The notes under the pieces were generated by a model, which searched no databases, was not told the DNA's origin, and saw only the letters and a list, made by a program, of their open reading frames with translations. Below are positions 26,696 through 36,569 of a DNA stretch of 64,000 nt, piece after piece. The position numbers and the translations under genes were made by a program. Position 1 is the first letter of the stretch. Each line of letters opens with the position of its first letter. Source of the stretch: OMPR01 sp965183835 (lineage in GTDB: Bacteria > Pseudomonadota > Alphaproteobacteria > Rhodobacterales > Rhodobacteraceae); NCBI GenBank assembly GCA_965183835.1, contig CBCYME010000009.1, positions 47,777 to 111,776 of the forward strand, read 5' to 3'.

Positions 26696-29112
26696 TTAAT
26701 GCGCGGTGGCAGAGGCCCCATCGCCCGATGAAATCGCGGATTTCGCGGCTGCAGCTTTCTCTTCTTCTGCGGCCTCATCCCATTCCACGGCTTCGGGTTG
26801 GCGAACCAACGCGAGCTTCAGAACCTCAGAAACATGGCTGACGGGAATGATTTCCAAACCCTCTTTCACATTGTCCGGGATCTCAGGCAGATCCTTTTCG
26901 TTCTCTTGCGGGATCAGAACAGTGGTGATCCCACCGCGCAGCGCAGCCAACAGTTTTTCTTTCAAACCACCGATCGCCAACGCATTACCGCGCAATGTGA
27001 CCTCGCCCGTCATCGCAATATCTTTGCGCACCGGAATTTTGGTCAAAACGGAAACAATCGACGTTACCATTGCCAGACCCGCACTTGGTCCATCTTTGGG
27101 CGTGGCCCCTTCGGGCACGTGCACGTGGATGTCCCAATTGTCGAACCGTGGCGGTTTGATCCCCAGCTGCGGCGACACCGAGCGCACATAGCTCGACGCC
27201 GCTTCGATGGATTCCTTCATCACATCGCCCAGCTTACCGGTGGTCTTCATCCGACCCTTGCCCGGCAGGCGCAGCGCCTCGATGCTCAGCAATTCGCCCC
27301 CGACCGAGGTATAAGCAAGCCCGGTGACAACACCGACCTGATCCTCTTTTTCAGCCAGGCCATAGCGGAATTTCTTCACGCCCAGGAATTCATCCAGATT
27401 GTCCGACGTCACCGTGACCGAGTCCGCCTCTTTCTTGATGATCTTGGTCAGCGATTTCCGCGCAACCTTGGCGATTTCACGCTCCAGATTCCGCACGCCC
27501 GCCTCACGGGTATAGACCCGAATGATATCGGTCAGCGCCTCTTCCTCGAGCGAGAACTCCTTGGCTTTCAGCCCATGGTTTTTGACCTGTTTGCCAACCA
27601 GATGCTGCTTCGCGATCTCGCGCTTCTCATCTTCGGTATAGCCCGCCAGCGGGATAATCTCCATCCGATCCAACAACGGCCCCGGCATGTTGTAGCTGTT
27701 CGAGGTAGTCAGGAACATCACATTGCTGAGGTCATACTCGACCTCAAGATAGTGATCGACAAAGGTGCCGTTCTGTTCCGGATCCAACACTTCCAGCATC
27801 GCCGATGCCGGGTCGCCCCGAAAATCCTGCCCCATCTTGTCGATTTCATCGAGCAAGATCAGCGGGTTCGTGGTTTTGGCTTTTTTCAACGCCTGAATGA
27901 TCTTACCGGGCATCGACCCAATGTAAGTCCGACGATGTCCCCGGATCTCGGATTCGTCGCGCACGCCACCCAACGAAATGCGGATGAACTCACGACCCGT
28001 TGCCTTGGCAACTGATTTCCCAAGCGAAGTTTTACCCACGCCCGGAGGGCCGACCAGACACAGGATCGGGCCTTTAAGCTTTGCCGAGCGCGTTGCTGCA
28101 CCGCAAGGTATTCAACGATCCGCTCTTTGACCTTTTCCAGACCATAGTGATCGTCGTCCAGAATTTTCTGCGCCCGGCCCAGATCCTTCTTCACACGGGA
28201 CTTATCCCCCCATGGAATCGACAGGATCCAATCCAGATAGTTGCGCACAACTGTGGCTTCGGCCGACATCGGCGACATATTCTTAAGCTTCTTCAGCTCG
28301 CCTTCGACCTTTTCGCGCGCTTCTTTGCTCAGCTTGGTCTTGGCAATCTTGGCTTCCAGCTCGGCAACTTCATTGCCGCCCTCTTCGCCATCGCCCAGCT
28401 CCTTTTGAATGGCCTTCATCTGCTCATTCAGATAATATTCGCGCTGTGTCTTCTCCATCTGGGATTTGACACGGGTCTTGATCTTTTTCTCGACCTGCAG
28501 CACCGACATTTCGCCCTGCATCAGGCCATAGACCTTCTCCAGACGCTCGCTGACGCTCAGGGTTTCCAGCAACTCTTGCTTCTGCTCGACCTCAATGCCC
28601 AGATGACCGGCCACCAGATCCGCCAGCTTCGCAGGCTCGGTGCTTTCCCCAACTGCGGCCAAGGCCTCTTCGGGAATGTTCTTGCGCACTTTTGCATAGC
28701 GCTCGAACTCATCCCCAACCGTGCGCAACAGCGCCTCGGTGGTGGTCACATCACCCGGCATCTCTGTCAGATACTCGGCGCGTGCCTCAAAAAAGATATC
28801 ATTCTCAAGGAATTCAGTGATCCGCACCCGCGCTTGCCCCTCGACCAACACCTTTACGGTGCCATCGGGCAGCTTCAGCAGTTGCAGCACATTGGCCAGC
28901 ACCCCAGCCTTGTAAATCCCATCTTTCGCCGGATCATCCTCACCGGGATCAATCTGACTGCTCAACAGAATCTGTTTGTCGTCCTGCATTACCTCTTCCA
29001 AGGCGCGAACCGATTTTTCACGGCCCACAAACAGCGGCACGATCATATGTGGAAACACCACAATGTCGCGCAGCGGCAATACCGGGTAAGAGGAGTTCAG
29101 AGGCTCTTGCAT
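26696..29112 (-). pseudogene. lon: ATP-dependent protease Lon, frameshifted as read
   Basis: Two frames together give a complete Lon of about 804 residues. The N-terminal LON domain (PVLPLRDIVVFPHMIVPLFV) runs from 29112 to about 28090 and ends in frame at EYLAVQQR. The second frame continues with KLKGPILCLVGPPGVGKTSL (Walker A), LILLDEIDKMGQD (Walker B) and the protease domain with the catalytic Ser in DGPSAGLAM and Lys in GGLKEKLLAAL. Removing one extra GC from CGCGC at about 28087-28092 rejoins them exactly. Loss of Lon is possible but a sequence error is as likely. Confidence 0.9.
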
Positions 29113-29331
29113 GCTCTATCCTTATCATTGGCAAGACGGCACTGGTCCCTATTCAAGGCAACACTCGGCCATCTCCGGTCATGGGTTAACAACGTGGGGC
29201 ACAGAGACCTGCATTTCAACCGCACCGGCAAATTTGTGAGCGACAGAATGACCTGTGTCATCAGGGACCGCAAGACATCAACACACACAATGCAGATGAA
29301 TTTCCTAGGCTTTCATCAACCCTACTGTGAA

Positions 29332-29390
29332 CGGGAGGGTGGGCGGGGCGATCCGTGCCCCGGCACGGGAGCGGCGCCCCCCCCTCCCAA
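29332..29390. other. GC-rich nested hairpin between tgt and lon
   Basis: GGGAGGG...GGGCG on the left can pair with CGCCC...CCTCCC on the right, enclosing a perfect 16-base palindrome CCGTGCCCCGGCACGG (29353-29368). It lies just after the tgt stop (minus strand). There is no T-run, so it may be a rho-dependent end or a transcript stabiliser. Confidence 0.4.
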
Positions 29391-29400
29391 AGGCAAAACA

Positions 29401-30531
29401 CTAAAGCGGCTCAATGTCCCCTTGGGCACGCTGCGCATGGAAATCCGCTTGCCAGGCCGCAAAGGTGCCCGCTGCAATCGCATCTCTCATACCCTGCATG
29501 ATCTCTTGGAAATAATGCAGGTTGTGCCACGTCAGCAGCATTCCGGAAATCATCTCGTTGGACCGGAACACATGATGCAGATAGGCGCGGGAATATTTCG
29601 AACAGGCCGGACATGTGCAGGCCTCATCCAAGTGGCGCGGATCATCTGCATGGCGCGCATTCTTGATGTTTACCACCCCGTTCCGGGTAAACACCTGCCC
29701 CGTGCGCCCGGACCGCGATGGCAACACACAATCCATCATGTCAATGCCCCGCGCAACGGCGCCGACAATGTCGTCAGGTTTTCCAACGCCCATCAGATAG
29801 CGGGGTTTGTCCTGCGGCAGGTAATCCGACGCATAGTCGAGGCAGTCAAACATCGCCTCCTGCCCCTCACCCACAGCCAATCCCCCAACCGCATAGCCAT
29901 CAAAGCCGATTTTGGTCAGGGCCTCTGCGCTTTCTTCACGCAGGTCCTGCTCCAGCCCGCCTTGCATAATGCCAAACAACGCATGTCCGGGGCGATCCCC
30001 AAAAGCATCCTTTGACCGCTCGGCCCACCGCATCGACAACCGCATCGACTCGGCAATCCGGTCCCGATCCGCAGGCAATGCCGGGCACTCGTCGAAACAC
30101 ATGACAATATCAGATCCCAACAGTTTCTGGATCTCCATCGATCGCTCTGGCGTCAGCTCATGCTTGGACCCATCCACGTGACTTTTGAACGTCACGCCCT
30201 TTTCGGTCAGCTTGCGCAAATTCGCCAGCGACATGACCTGAAATCCACCCGAGTCCGTCAGAATGGGCCGCTCCCAATTCATGAACTTGTGCAACCCACC
30301 CAGACGGTCGATCCGTTCCGCCGTCGGGCGCAGCATCAGGTGATAAGTGTTGCCCAACAGGATATCCGCACCCGTCTCGCGCACGCTTTCCGGCATCATC
30401 GCTTTGACCGTCGCCGCTGTACCCACGGGCATAAAGGCTGGCGTGCGAATTTCTCCGCGCGGAGTGTTGATCACCCCAGTCCGGGCTTTGCCGTCGGTGG
30501 CATGCAGATCAAAAGAGATACGGTCAGACAT
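29401..30531 (-). CDS. tgt: queuine tRNA-ribosyltransferase
   Basis: 376-residue TGT that exchanges G34 of tRNAs Asp, Asn, His and Tyr for preQ1. Motifs: ILTDSGGFQVMSL (catalytic Asp region), GIMQGGLEQDLR, YLMGVGKPDDIV and the nucleophile region DCVLPSRSGRTGQ. The zinc site CTCPACSKYSRAYLHHVF supplies three Cys and a His. I start at 30531 (MSDRISFDLHA), which has GGAG about 8 bases upstream, rather than the ATG 24 bases earlier. Confidence 0.96.
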   Translation of the reverse strand: MSDRISFDLHATDGKARTGVINTPRGEIRTPAFMPVGTAATVKAMMPESVRETGADILLGNTYHLMLRPTAERIDRLGGLHKFMNWERPILTDSGGFQVMSLANLRKLTEKGVTFKSHVDGSKHELTPERSMEIQKLLGSDIVMCFDECPALPADRDRIAESMRLSMRWAERSKDAFGDRPGHALFGIMQGGLEQDLREESAEALTKIGFDGYAVGGLAVGEGQEAMFDCLDYASDYLPQDKPRYLMGVGKPDDIVGAVARGIDMMDCVLPSRSGRTGQVFTRNGVVNIKNARHADDPRHLDEACTCPACSKYSRAYLHHVFRSNEMISGMLLTWHNLHYFQEIMQGMRDAIAAGTFAAWQADFHAQRAQGDIEPL

Positions 30532-30605
30532 CTGAGACACTCCAAATTGGCTCAAGCGAGCAGGATGTGCCCGATCATTGCGTTTTTTGCAAGCCGATTG
30601 CCCCT

Positions 30606-31517
30606 TCAGGGCAACCGCGCCACCTGATCCGAGAACAACCCAACCACAGCGGCGTGATCAATCCCCCGACAGACCTTGATCTTAGGCCGCGCCGCATCCG
30701 AGCGCGTCGCGCCCAATTCAGGCCCCTCCAAAGAGACCGAAACCCCAACCTCAGCCACATCAAACAAATGTGGATGCGAACAGGCGATCACTGCGGTCGA
30801 GTCATGCAAACCACAGCCATCCAACCCAGCCACCTCTTTGTAGAACTTCAGATAGAATTGCGAGATATCGCGCAAGAACCCACCCGTATCCACCGATGCC
30901 TCCGCCAACGCCTCAAAATTCTGCGGCGTATACAGCGTCTGCAACGTCACATCCAAGCCCACCAGAACCGTGTCCATCTCAGCAGTGAACACCTCATCGG
31001 CGGCCCTCGCATCGTGATAGATATTCGCCTCAGCCGCCTCGGTGATATTGCCCGGGCGAAACACCGCCCCGCCCATAATCACCAACTGCTTCAGATTGCG
31101 CCCGAATTCAGGATCCAACCGCAGCGCATCGGCAATATTGGTCAACGGCCCAATGGCACAGACCACCAACTCGCCTTTGTGCGCCCGCGCCATCTCAACC
31201 AGATATTCAGCCGCTGGCAAGGCATGGTTACACCCCACTTCGGGAATATCCACCATATCCCCATACCCTTCGGGACCATGCACATAGGCCGAGGGCTGAT
31301 ACTCACTGGCGCCATAGGGCAATGCTGCCCCCTGCGCCACGGGCACGTCGACGCCCAAGCGGTCCAACAGGTACCGCGCATTCCGGCTGGATTGCCCAAC
31401 AAAGGTATTGCCAAATATGGTGGTCAACGCCAGCAACTCGATCTCGGGCGCGGCGACAGCATAGGCGATCGCCATCGCATCATCGATTCCCGGATCTGTA
31501 TCAATAATCATTTTCAT
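30606..31517 (-). CDS. inosine/uridine-preferring nucleoside hydrolase
   Basis: About 303 residues. The signature IIDTDPGIDDAMAIAYA at the N-terminus binds calcium and ribose; ALTTIFGNTFVGQSSRNA and VVCAIGPLTNIADALR are further family motifs, with LHDSTAVIACSHP near the C-terminus. It hydrolyses the N-glycosidic bond of nucleosides for base salvage. The ATG at 31517 was chosen because it begins two residues before the signature; the upstream extension is low-quality. Monocistronic on the minus strand, divergent from the SPFH gene. Confidence 0.92.
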   Translation of the reverse strand: MKMIIDTDPGIDDAMAIAYAVAAPEIELLALTTIFGNTFVGQSSRNARYLLDRLGVDVPVAQGAALPYGASEYQPSAYVHGPEGYGDMVDIPEVGCNHALPAAEYLVEMARAHKGELVVCAIGPLTNIADALRLDPEFGRNLKQLVIMGGAVFRPGNITEAAEANIYHDARAADEVFTAEMDTVLVGLDVTLQTLYTPQNFEALAEASVDTGGFLRDISQFYLKFYKEVAGLDGCGLHDSTAVIACSHPHLFDVAEVGVSVSLEGPELGATRSDAARPKIKVCRGIDHAAVVGLFSDQVARLP

Positions 31518-31680
31518 GGCCCTTCGATACGCCACACGCCCCCCTTTCGCCAATCCCCCAACCCGCCCACGGCGCGGTAAATGAGTTGCGCACCCAGCCT
31601 TTCCCCCCCTACACATCTTGAAAAAGCCCTCCACAACCCACAAGTGTATACCATTGTACACAACACCTTAGGAGCCCCCC

Positions 31681-32571
31681 ATGACCGAAGATCAGCTCAT
31701 TGGCCTGATTTCTCAAAACATCCTTTACCTGCTTGGCGCGGTGCTGCTTGTCGTTGTCATCCTCAAAGGCATCCGCATCGTTCCACAGTCTGAAAAATAC
31801 GTGGTGGAACGTTTTGGCCGCCTGCATTCGGTGCTTGGCCCCGGCATCAACTTTATCGTGCCGTTTCTGGATGCCGTTGCCCACCGCATCTCGATCCTTG
31901 AACGCCAGTTGCCAACCGCCAGCCAAGACGCGATCACCAAAGACAACGTGCTGGTACAGGTCGATACCTCAGTCTTTTACCGCATCACCGAACCGGAAAA
32001 GACCGTCTACCGAATCCGCGATGTGGACGCCGCGATTTCCACCACTGTTGCCGGCATCGTGCGGGCTGAAATCGGTAAAATGGATCTGGACGAAGTGCAA
32101 TCCAATCGCAACCAACTGATCACCACGATCAAAGCACTGGTGGAAAGTTCGGTTGATGATTGGGGCATCGAAGTCACCCGTGCCGAAATCCTTGATGTGA
32201 ACCTTGATCAAGCCACCCGCGACGCGATGCTGCAACAGCTGAACGCCGAACGCGCCCGCCGTGCCCAAGTGACCGAAGCCGAAGGTGCCAAACGCGCCGT
32301 CGAGTTGAACGCTGATGCGGAACTCTATGCCGCCGAACAGATCGCCAAAGCCCGCCGGATCGAAGCCGATGCCGAAGCTTACGCCACCGAAGTCGTGGCC
32401 AAAGCCATCGCCGATCACGGCATCGAGGCCGCACAATACCAAGTGGCCCTGAAACAGGTCGACGCCCTGAACGCCCTCGGCAACGGCACCGGCAAACAAA
32501 CCATCGTCCTGCCCGCCAACGCCCTCGAAGCCTTTGGCGACGCCTTCAAAATGCTGAAAGGGGGCAAGTGA
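31681..32571 (+). CDS. SPFH/Band 7 protein (QmcA-like)
   Basis: 296 residues. One N-terminal membrane helix (ILYLLGAVLLVVVILKGI) is followed by the SPFH domain (VVERFGRLHSVLGPGINFIVPFLDAV, TKDNVLVQVDTSVFYRI) and a long Ala/Glu-rich coiled coil (about residues 180-250). SPFH proteins form ring-like membrane microdomain scaffolds. The NfeD partner is the next gene, overlapping by one base. A good AGGAG precedes the ATG. Confidence 0.93.
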   Translation: MTEDQLIGLISQNILYLLGAVLLVVVILKGIRIVPQSEKYVVERFGRLHSVLGPGINFIVPFLDAVAHRISILERQLPTASQDAITKDNVLVQVDTSVFYRITEPEKTVYRIRDVDAAISTTVAGIVRAEIGKMDLDEVQSNRNQLITTIKALVESSVDDWGIEVTRAEILDVNLDQATRDAMLQQLNAERARRAQVTEAEGAKRAVELNADAELYAAEQIAKARRIEADAEAYATEVVAKAIADHGIEAAQYQVALKQVDALNALGNGTGKQTIVLPANALEAFGDAFKMLKGGK

Positions 32572-32849
32572 TGACTGCTGAGTTCTGGACACTCTGGTGG
32601 GTCTGGATGGCCGGGGCGCTGGTGCTTGGCATCCTCGAGGTGCTGATCCCCGGCTTTGTGTTTCTCGGCTTTGCCATTGGCGCGCTCGCCGTTGGGCTAA
32701 TCCTGCTGCTCTCAGGGGCAAGCCTTGGCCTGCCTGTGCTGCTGCTGATCTTTGCCGCCCTGTCACTGACCGCGTGGCTAGTCATGCGCAAATTCTTTGC
32801 TCTACCCAAAGGTCAGGTGAAACACTTCACCACCGATATCAACGACTGA
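32571..32849 (+). CDS. NfeD family membrane protein
   Basis: 92 residues, with two or three hydrophobic segments (WVWMAGALVLGILEVLIPGF, GFAIGALAVGLILLL, VLLLIFAALSLTAWLVM). This is the short NfeD form, lacking the protease domain and most of the OB domain. Start ATG at 32571 shares its A with the SPFH stop codon TGA, so translation is coupled. Short NfeD proteins partner stomatin/SPFH proteins. Confidence 0.9.
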   Translation: MTAEFWTLWWVWMAGALVLGILEVLIPGFVFLGFAIGALAVGLILLLSGASLGLPVLLLIFAALSLTAWLVMRKFFALPKGQVKHFTTDIND

Positions 32850-32857
32850 ACACCCGC

Positions 32858-32889
32858 TCTTCAACCCGGCCTGTGGGCTGGGTTGAAGA
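32858..32889. terminator. stem-loop between convergent genes
   Basis: TCTTCAACCC pairs with GGGTTGAAGA (10 bp) around a 12-base loop. It sits between the NfeD stop and the convergent DUF2955 stop. There is no T-run, so it may serve both directions weakly. Confidence 0.5.
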
Positions 32890-32912
32890 CACCGATTGAA
32901 CACTCTGACGCC

Positions 32913-33926
32913 CTACTGGGCGCTGCGTCGTTTCCGCTCTGGCCAGAACTCGTCCACCACGACATAGGCGACGATCACAAAAATCGCGGCACTGGCAACC
33001 TGCAGAACGCGCGTGATGCTTTTGACGTCTGCTTCATCTGAAAAGGGCGCAATTGAGCCGCCATATACAACCAAAGCCGTTGTAATGGCCGACCCCGCTG
33101 CCGAGGCGAGGACGTGCTCAGATTTGCCAAGCGCCCCCAGCGACAGGCAAAAGAAAAAGCACAGCAATATCGGCGTCATGATGACCGGGGCAATGACGTT
33201 AATTTCGTAGCAGATGATCGAAACCGCCGCCCCCAACAGGTTTGCCGTCAACATCGCCTTGGCAACCGCCTTTCCCGCATTAGGCAAGGCGGCCAACTGC
33301 TGGCTCAGCAGGGCAACAAAAAACAACACCAGCAAGGCTGACGCACCGGACAAAAAGAACACCAACGCAAATGGAACTGTGACCAAGGCCATTCTGACGA
33401 TGCGTCGATTTGGGTCAAAGTCCTGCGCCGCAGCAGCCGCCTTTTTCTGTGCATCAGTCGGTGGCGCGGCAGGAATAAGAACAAACATCAAAGTGGATGC
33501 AAACCCTGCAAGAAACAGATTGGCCGGGATCCAAAGCACCAACACAAACGCCACATCCGACGATTGTAAGACCAGATTGGGAATCATCAGCGCGCCCATT
33601 AAAGCGATGACCCCCGGCAACACACCCGCGCCAGAGACCGACCACACAAACGATAGAATGATCGCGCTGGCCACCAGTATCAAAAACACCACCGGATAAG
33701 GCGCCGTTACAGACGCCAACACAAACGAAATCAACATCAAACCGATTGAAAAGACGAACAGCTTGCCAAATGCCGCCAAAGGCAGTGCGTTGGGCGCTTG
33801 TAAAAACAACGCCGCAAACACAGCCCCGATCACCGAGAGCGGCCACCCCAACAACAGACCAAGGGAAAACAGGCCCGTGACGCCGATTGCGAGCCTCAGT
33901 ACGGAACGGCGGTCCTCAATACGCAT
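32913..33926 (-). CDS. DUF2955-type polytopic membrane protein
   Basis: 337 residues with about ten hydrophobic segments in two halves (LAIGVTGLFSLGLLLGWPL ... LASVTAPYPVVFLILVASAI ... VTVPFALVFFLSGASALLVL). The DUF2955/FUSC-like arrangement, the central cytoplasmic loop (DAQKKAAAAAQDFDPNRR) and its position behind an HlyD protein suggest the membrane unit of an efflux system. Start ATG overlaps the HlyD stop by 11 bases. Substrate unknown. Confidence 0.78.
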   Translation of the reverse strand: MRIEDRRSVLRLAIGVTGLFSLGLLLGWPLSVIGAVFAALFLQAPNALPLAAFGKLFVFSIGLMLISFVLASVTAPYPVVFLILVASAIILSFVWSVSGAGVLPGVIALMGALMIPNLVLQSSDVAFVLVLWIPANLFLAGFASTLMFVLIPAAPPTDAQKKAAAAAQDFDPNRRIVRMALVTVPFALVFFLSGASALLVLFFVALLSQQLAALPNAGKAVAKAMLTANLLGAAVSIICYEINVIAPVIMTPILLCFFFCLSLGALGKSEHVLASAAGSAITTALVVYGGSIAPFSDEADVKSITRVLQVASAAIFVIVAYVVVDEFWPERKRRSAQ

Positions 33927-34980
33927 AAGACAGAATTGAAACCACCCGGATATAGGCGTGTCCAACCAGGTTCAGCAAAGAACTGTCGCTCAGGTACATG
34001 ATCACATCAGCTTGGCCATTCAATTGAAACCGCAGATCATCCTCGGCGTTTCCGGCCTCGTATCCCGGCAACACAATGCGCACGGGGAACCGCTCTGGTT
34101 CACGCAAGAACCCTTTGGTGCTTGGCGGGCTGGCCAACTGGCCGGGCACGTCCCCACCGCTCATCGAGACGGCCGAGCTAAAGCTTTCAATGACACCCGG
34201 TATGATCTGGCCCGGATGCATATCCAACACCACATCAACCGACGATCCCACCGCGGCACGACCAAGGTTATTTTCGGTGAAATAGGCCTCGATCCAGATG
34301 TCTGTTGCATCAAGGAACGTCAGCAGATCCTGACCCGACCGCGCATAAGTGCCTGGCGCAATAAGCAGGTTGGACACGACCCCGGTCGCCGGAGCGCGCA
34401 ATTCCGTCCACTCAAGGTTCAGCTCTGCATCGGCGAGCTCGGCAAGGGCACGCTGAATTTTTGGATTGTCCTGCCCTTTAGACCCGAGCCTTTGTTTAGC
34501 CTTTTCCAGATCGGCCTTGGCGTTTTCCAGATTGGCTTCGGATTCAGCCAACTGACCGCGCGCATCATCTGCGCGCGTGAGGGCGATCAACCCCTTCTTT
34601 TCCAGCGCAAAAACACGTTCCGTTTGAATGCGCATGGTGTCCAGATCGCTCTGCGCCCGGGCCAATTTGGCCTGCGCGCCGCTGACTTCGGCCGAAGAGG
34701 CCCCCACGTCTTGCGTCGCGGCCTCGAGGTCAGCTTCTGCCTTGGATTTATCAATCTCGTAAGGACGCCGATCAAGCCGCAGCAAGACATCGCCCGCATT
34801 CACAACCTGTCCGTTTTCCACCAAAACCTCAGTCACGGTGCCTGTCACCTGTGGCACGATCTGGGTCGCAATAGCCTTAACTCTGGCATTGCCGGTAAAC
34901 GGGGTTTTGCGGTCCGCCACCAAATACCAGACTAGGAAAAACAAAATGACCGCCAGCGTCGTCCAAATCGTCTTCCTCAT
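33916..34980 (-). CDS. HlyD family secretion/efflux periplasmic adaptor
   Basis: 354 residues. An N-terminal anchor helix (TLAVILFFLVWYLVADRKT) is followed by a biotinyl-lipoyl-like half motif (VPQVTGTVTEVLVENGQVVNAGDVLLRLDRRPYE split at 46-80), a coiled-coil hairpin (about 80-180) and the second lipoyl half (LRAPATGVVSNLLIAPG). EmrA/AaeA-like. It lies between an AI-2E-type permease upstream (4-base overlap) and a DUF2955 protein downstream, forming one operon. Confidence 0.9.
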   Translation of the reverse strand: MRKTIWTTLAVILFFLVWYLVADRKTPFTGNARVKAIATQIVPQVTGTVTEVLVENGQVVNAGDVLLRLDRRPYEIDKSKAEADLEAATQDVGASSAEVSGAQAKLARAQSDLDTMRIQTERVFALEKKGLIALTRADDARGQLAESEANLENAKADLEKAKQRLGSKGQDNPKIQRALAELADAELNLEWTELRAPATGVVSNLLIAPGTYARSGQDLLTFLDATDIWIEAYFTENNLGRAAVGSSVDVVLDMHPGQIIPGVIESFSSAVSMSGGDVPGQLASPPSTKGFLREPERFPVRIVLPGYEAGNAEDDLRFQLNGQADVIMYLSDSSLLNLVGHAYIRVVSILSYAY

Positions 34981-36056
34981 TCCGCCGCTCCCTCAGCAGG
35001 GACTTCGCTATCTGAGGATGCATCAATCCAGACTTTGAACAATTCATAAAAGACCGCGAACAACACAGGCCCCATGAAAATTCCGATCAAACCATAGGCC
35101 ATCATACCGCCAAGAACGCCGATCAGAATGACCAGCATCGGTGTTTCCAACCCCTTAGAGATGAACACCGGGCGCAGGAAGCTGTCCATGATCATGGTCG
35201 GAACAGCCAGCACGGTAAACGCAAGCGCCGCCCCACCAGACATCGTGCTCCATGCGTAGATGATCACCGGAATCAGAACCAAACCGGGCCCAATCTGAAC
35301 GATAGACAGGATAAGGCTCACAAAGGCCAGTGTCGCCGCAGATGAGATCCCAAACACTGCAAGCAACGCCCAAACAACAAAGGCCTGAATTGCAGCAACC
35401 CCAATGACACCTTTGGTCACATTTCGGATCGTTGCACCGGCCAGAGTCACAAACTCACTGCCACGCGGCGCAAACACACGATCTGCAAACCGTTGCAGAC
35501 CCTGAACCACTTGCGGACCCGGCGCAAACAGAGCGCCCATAATAATAGCCGACAAGGCAAGCCCAAGCAGGCCAATTCCAATTCCCAGAACTTTCCCAAA
35601 GAGCGATTTGGTGATTTCCAGTATCTGCGCGCCATATGTCGCCAGCGCACCACTCAGGTTGCTTTCAAACATTGTCCAGACATCGGCCACCTTGCCTCCG
35701 ACCAGTGGAAACTCCTTTAGGCCCTCCGGTGCGGGCGGAACCTTCAACTCTCCACTTGCGGCTTTTTCTGCGAATTCTGATCCAAGCTCGGCCGCCCCAG
35801 ACACGGCTGTTGCAACCGGCCCTAATGTCAAAAGCAATCCAAGCAGAACCAATATCGTTGACGCCAGTGATTTGCGCCCCCCTAACTTCGCTTGAAGCCA
35901 GTCGAAAGCTGGGTAAAGCGCAACACACAAGATAGCGGCCCAAATGACCACACTTGCAAGCGGTGCAACCATTGCCAACGCGCTGTATAGGAATAACCCC
36001 AAGAACAGTAAGCGTATGGCAAGGTCAACTATTTTTGCATCCTGCGTCTTTTCCAT
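34977..36056 (-). CDS. AI-2E family transporter (PerM-like)
   Basis: 359 residues with eight predicted membrane segments; N-terminal pairs IRLLFLGLFLYSALAMVAPL and VVIWAAILCVALYPAFDWL, and C-terminal ILIGVLGGMMAYGLIGIFMGPV, which is the signature end of the family. A 100-residue soluble stretch lies between. Members export small molecules or act as Na+/H+ antiporters; no substrate can be inferred. First gene of a three-gene minus-strand operon. Confidence 0.88.
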   Translation of the reverse strand: MEKTQDAKIVDLAIRLLFLGLFLYSALAMVAPLASVVIWAAILCVALYPAFDWLQAKLGGRKSLASTILVLLGLLLTLGPVATAVSGAAELGSEFAEKAASGELKVPPAPEGLKEFPLVGGKVADVWTMFESNLSGALATYGAQILEITKSLFGKVLGIGIGLLGLALSAIIMGALFAPGPQVVQGLQRFADRVFAPRGSEFVTLAGATIRNVTKGVIGVAAIQAFVVWALLAVFGISSAATLAFVSLILSIVQIGPGLVLIPVIIYAWSTMSGGAALAFTVLAVPTMIMDSFLRPVFISKGLETPMLVILIGVLGGMMAYGLIGIFMGPVLFAVFYELFKVWIDASSDSEVPAEGAAE

Positions 36057-36088
36057 TCCATCCCTCCAGAGTAGCTTTTCTTAACCGT

Positions 36089-36128
36089 ACACTCAAAAAA
36101 AATAAGATATGTACATTTATTTGAGTGT
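36089..36128. promoter_or_regulatory. AT-rich inverted repeat upstream of the AI-2E operon
   Basis: ACACTCAAAaAAA and TTTaTTTGAGTGT form arms of 13 bases with one mismatch, separated by 14 bases. It lies 33-72 bases upstream of the AI-2E start and downstream of the ion channel gene. It could be an operator for the efflux operon or a transcript end of the channel gene. Confidence 0.4.
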
Positions 36129-36251
36129 CACGGCACCTTTACCGAGTGAAAGCCAACAATATCACTCCTGCATCGCACCCCTTTTTTCGGGGGTTACGAT
36201 CCAAACCTGTCAAATTGTCCAGCAAGGCAATAATATCGCAGGATACGCTTT

Positions 36252-36569
36252 TCAGTCCTCGTCTGATTGCGAGAGGATCGTGTTTGCGATCGTTGTGGCT
36301 GCCGTCACAAAAACACCCAACCCAATGACGATGTAAAACATGGTAAATATTTTCCCCGCAGCCGTTTCCGGGGAAAAATCCCCAAAGCCCACAGTCGAAA
36401 TCGTCACGACCGAAAAATAGACTGCGTCCAGCCAGCTCCACCCTTCTACATATCGGTAAAAAACAGAGGCCCAAAGAATCATGCCAACCGTAAAAACCAG
36501 AATGCCTTTTACGCTGTCGTCTTTCAGTGCAACGCTCACTCCGCGTGAAATTTTCTTAAGTGCGTTCAT
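36252..36569 (-). CDS. two-TM potassium channel family protein
   Basis: 105 residues. Two helices (ILVFTVGMILWASVFYRYVE and IFTMFYIVIGLGVFVTAATT) flank a pore loop with selectivity filter TISTVGFGDFSP (TVGFGD). Such KcsA/Ion_trans_2-type small channels act as tetramers. No regulatory domain. Start at 36569 (MNALKKISRG) has GAGGG about 6 bases before. Monocistronic; no partner visible. Confidence 0.9.
   Translation of the reverse strand: MNALKKISRGVSVALKDDSVKGILVFTVGMILWASVFYRYVEGWSWLDAVYFSVVTISTVGFGDFSPETAAGKIFTMFYIVIGLGVFVTAATTIANTILSQSDED

Noticed and set aside
26798..28015. A 405-codon plus-strand ORF opposite the lon C-terminus
   Set aside because: Mirror frame of the protease domain; composition is not protein-like.
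28081..30015. A 644-codon plus-strand ORF opposite lon and tgt
   Set aside because: It is antisense to two genes with clear family motifs; its residues (His/Gln/Leu-rich) have no domain and reflect codon bias of the minus strand.
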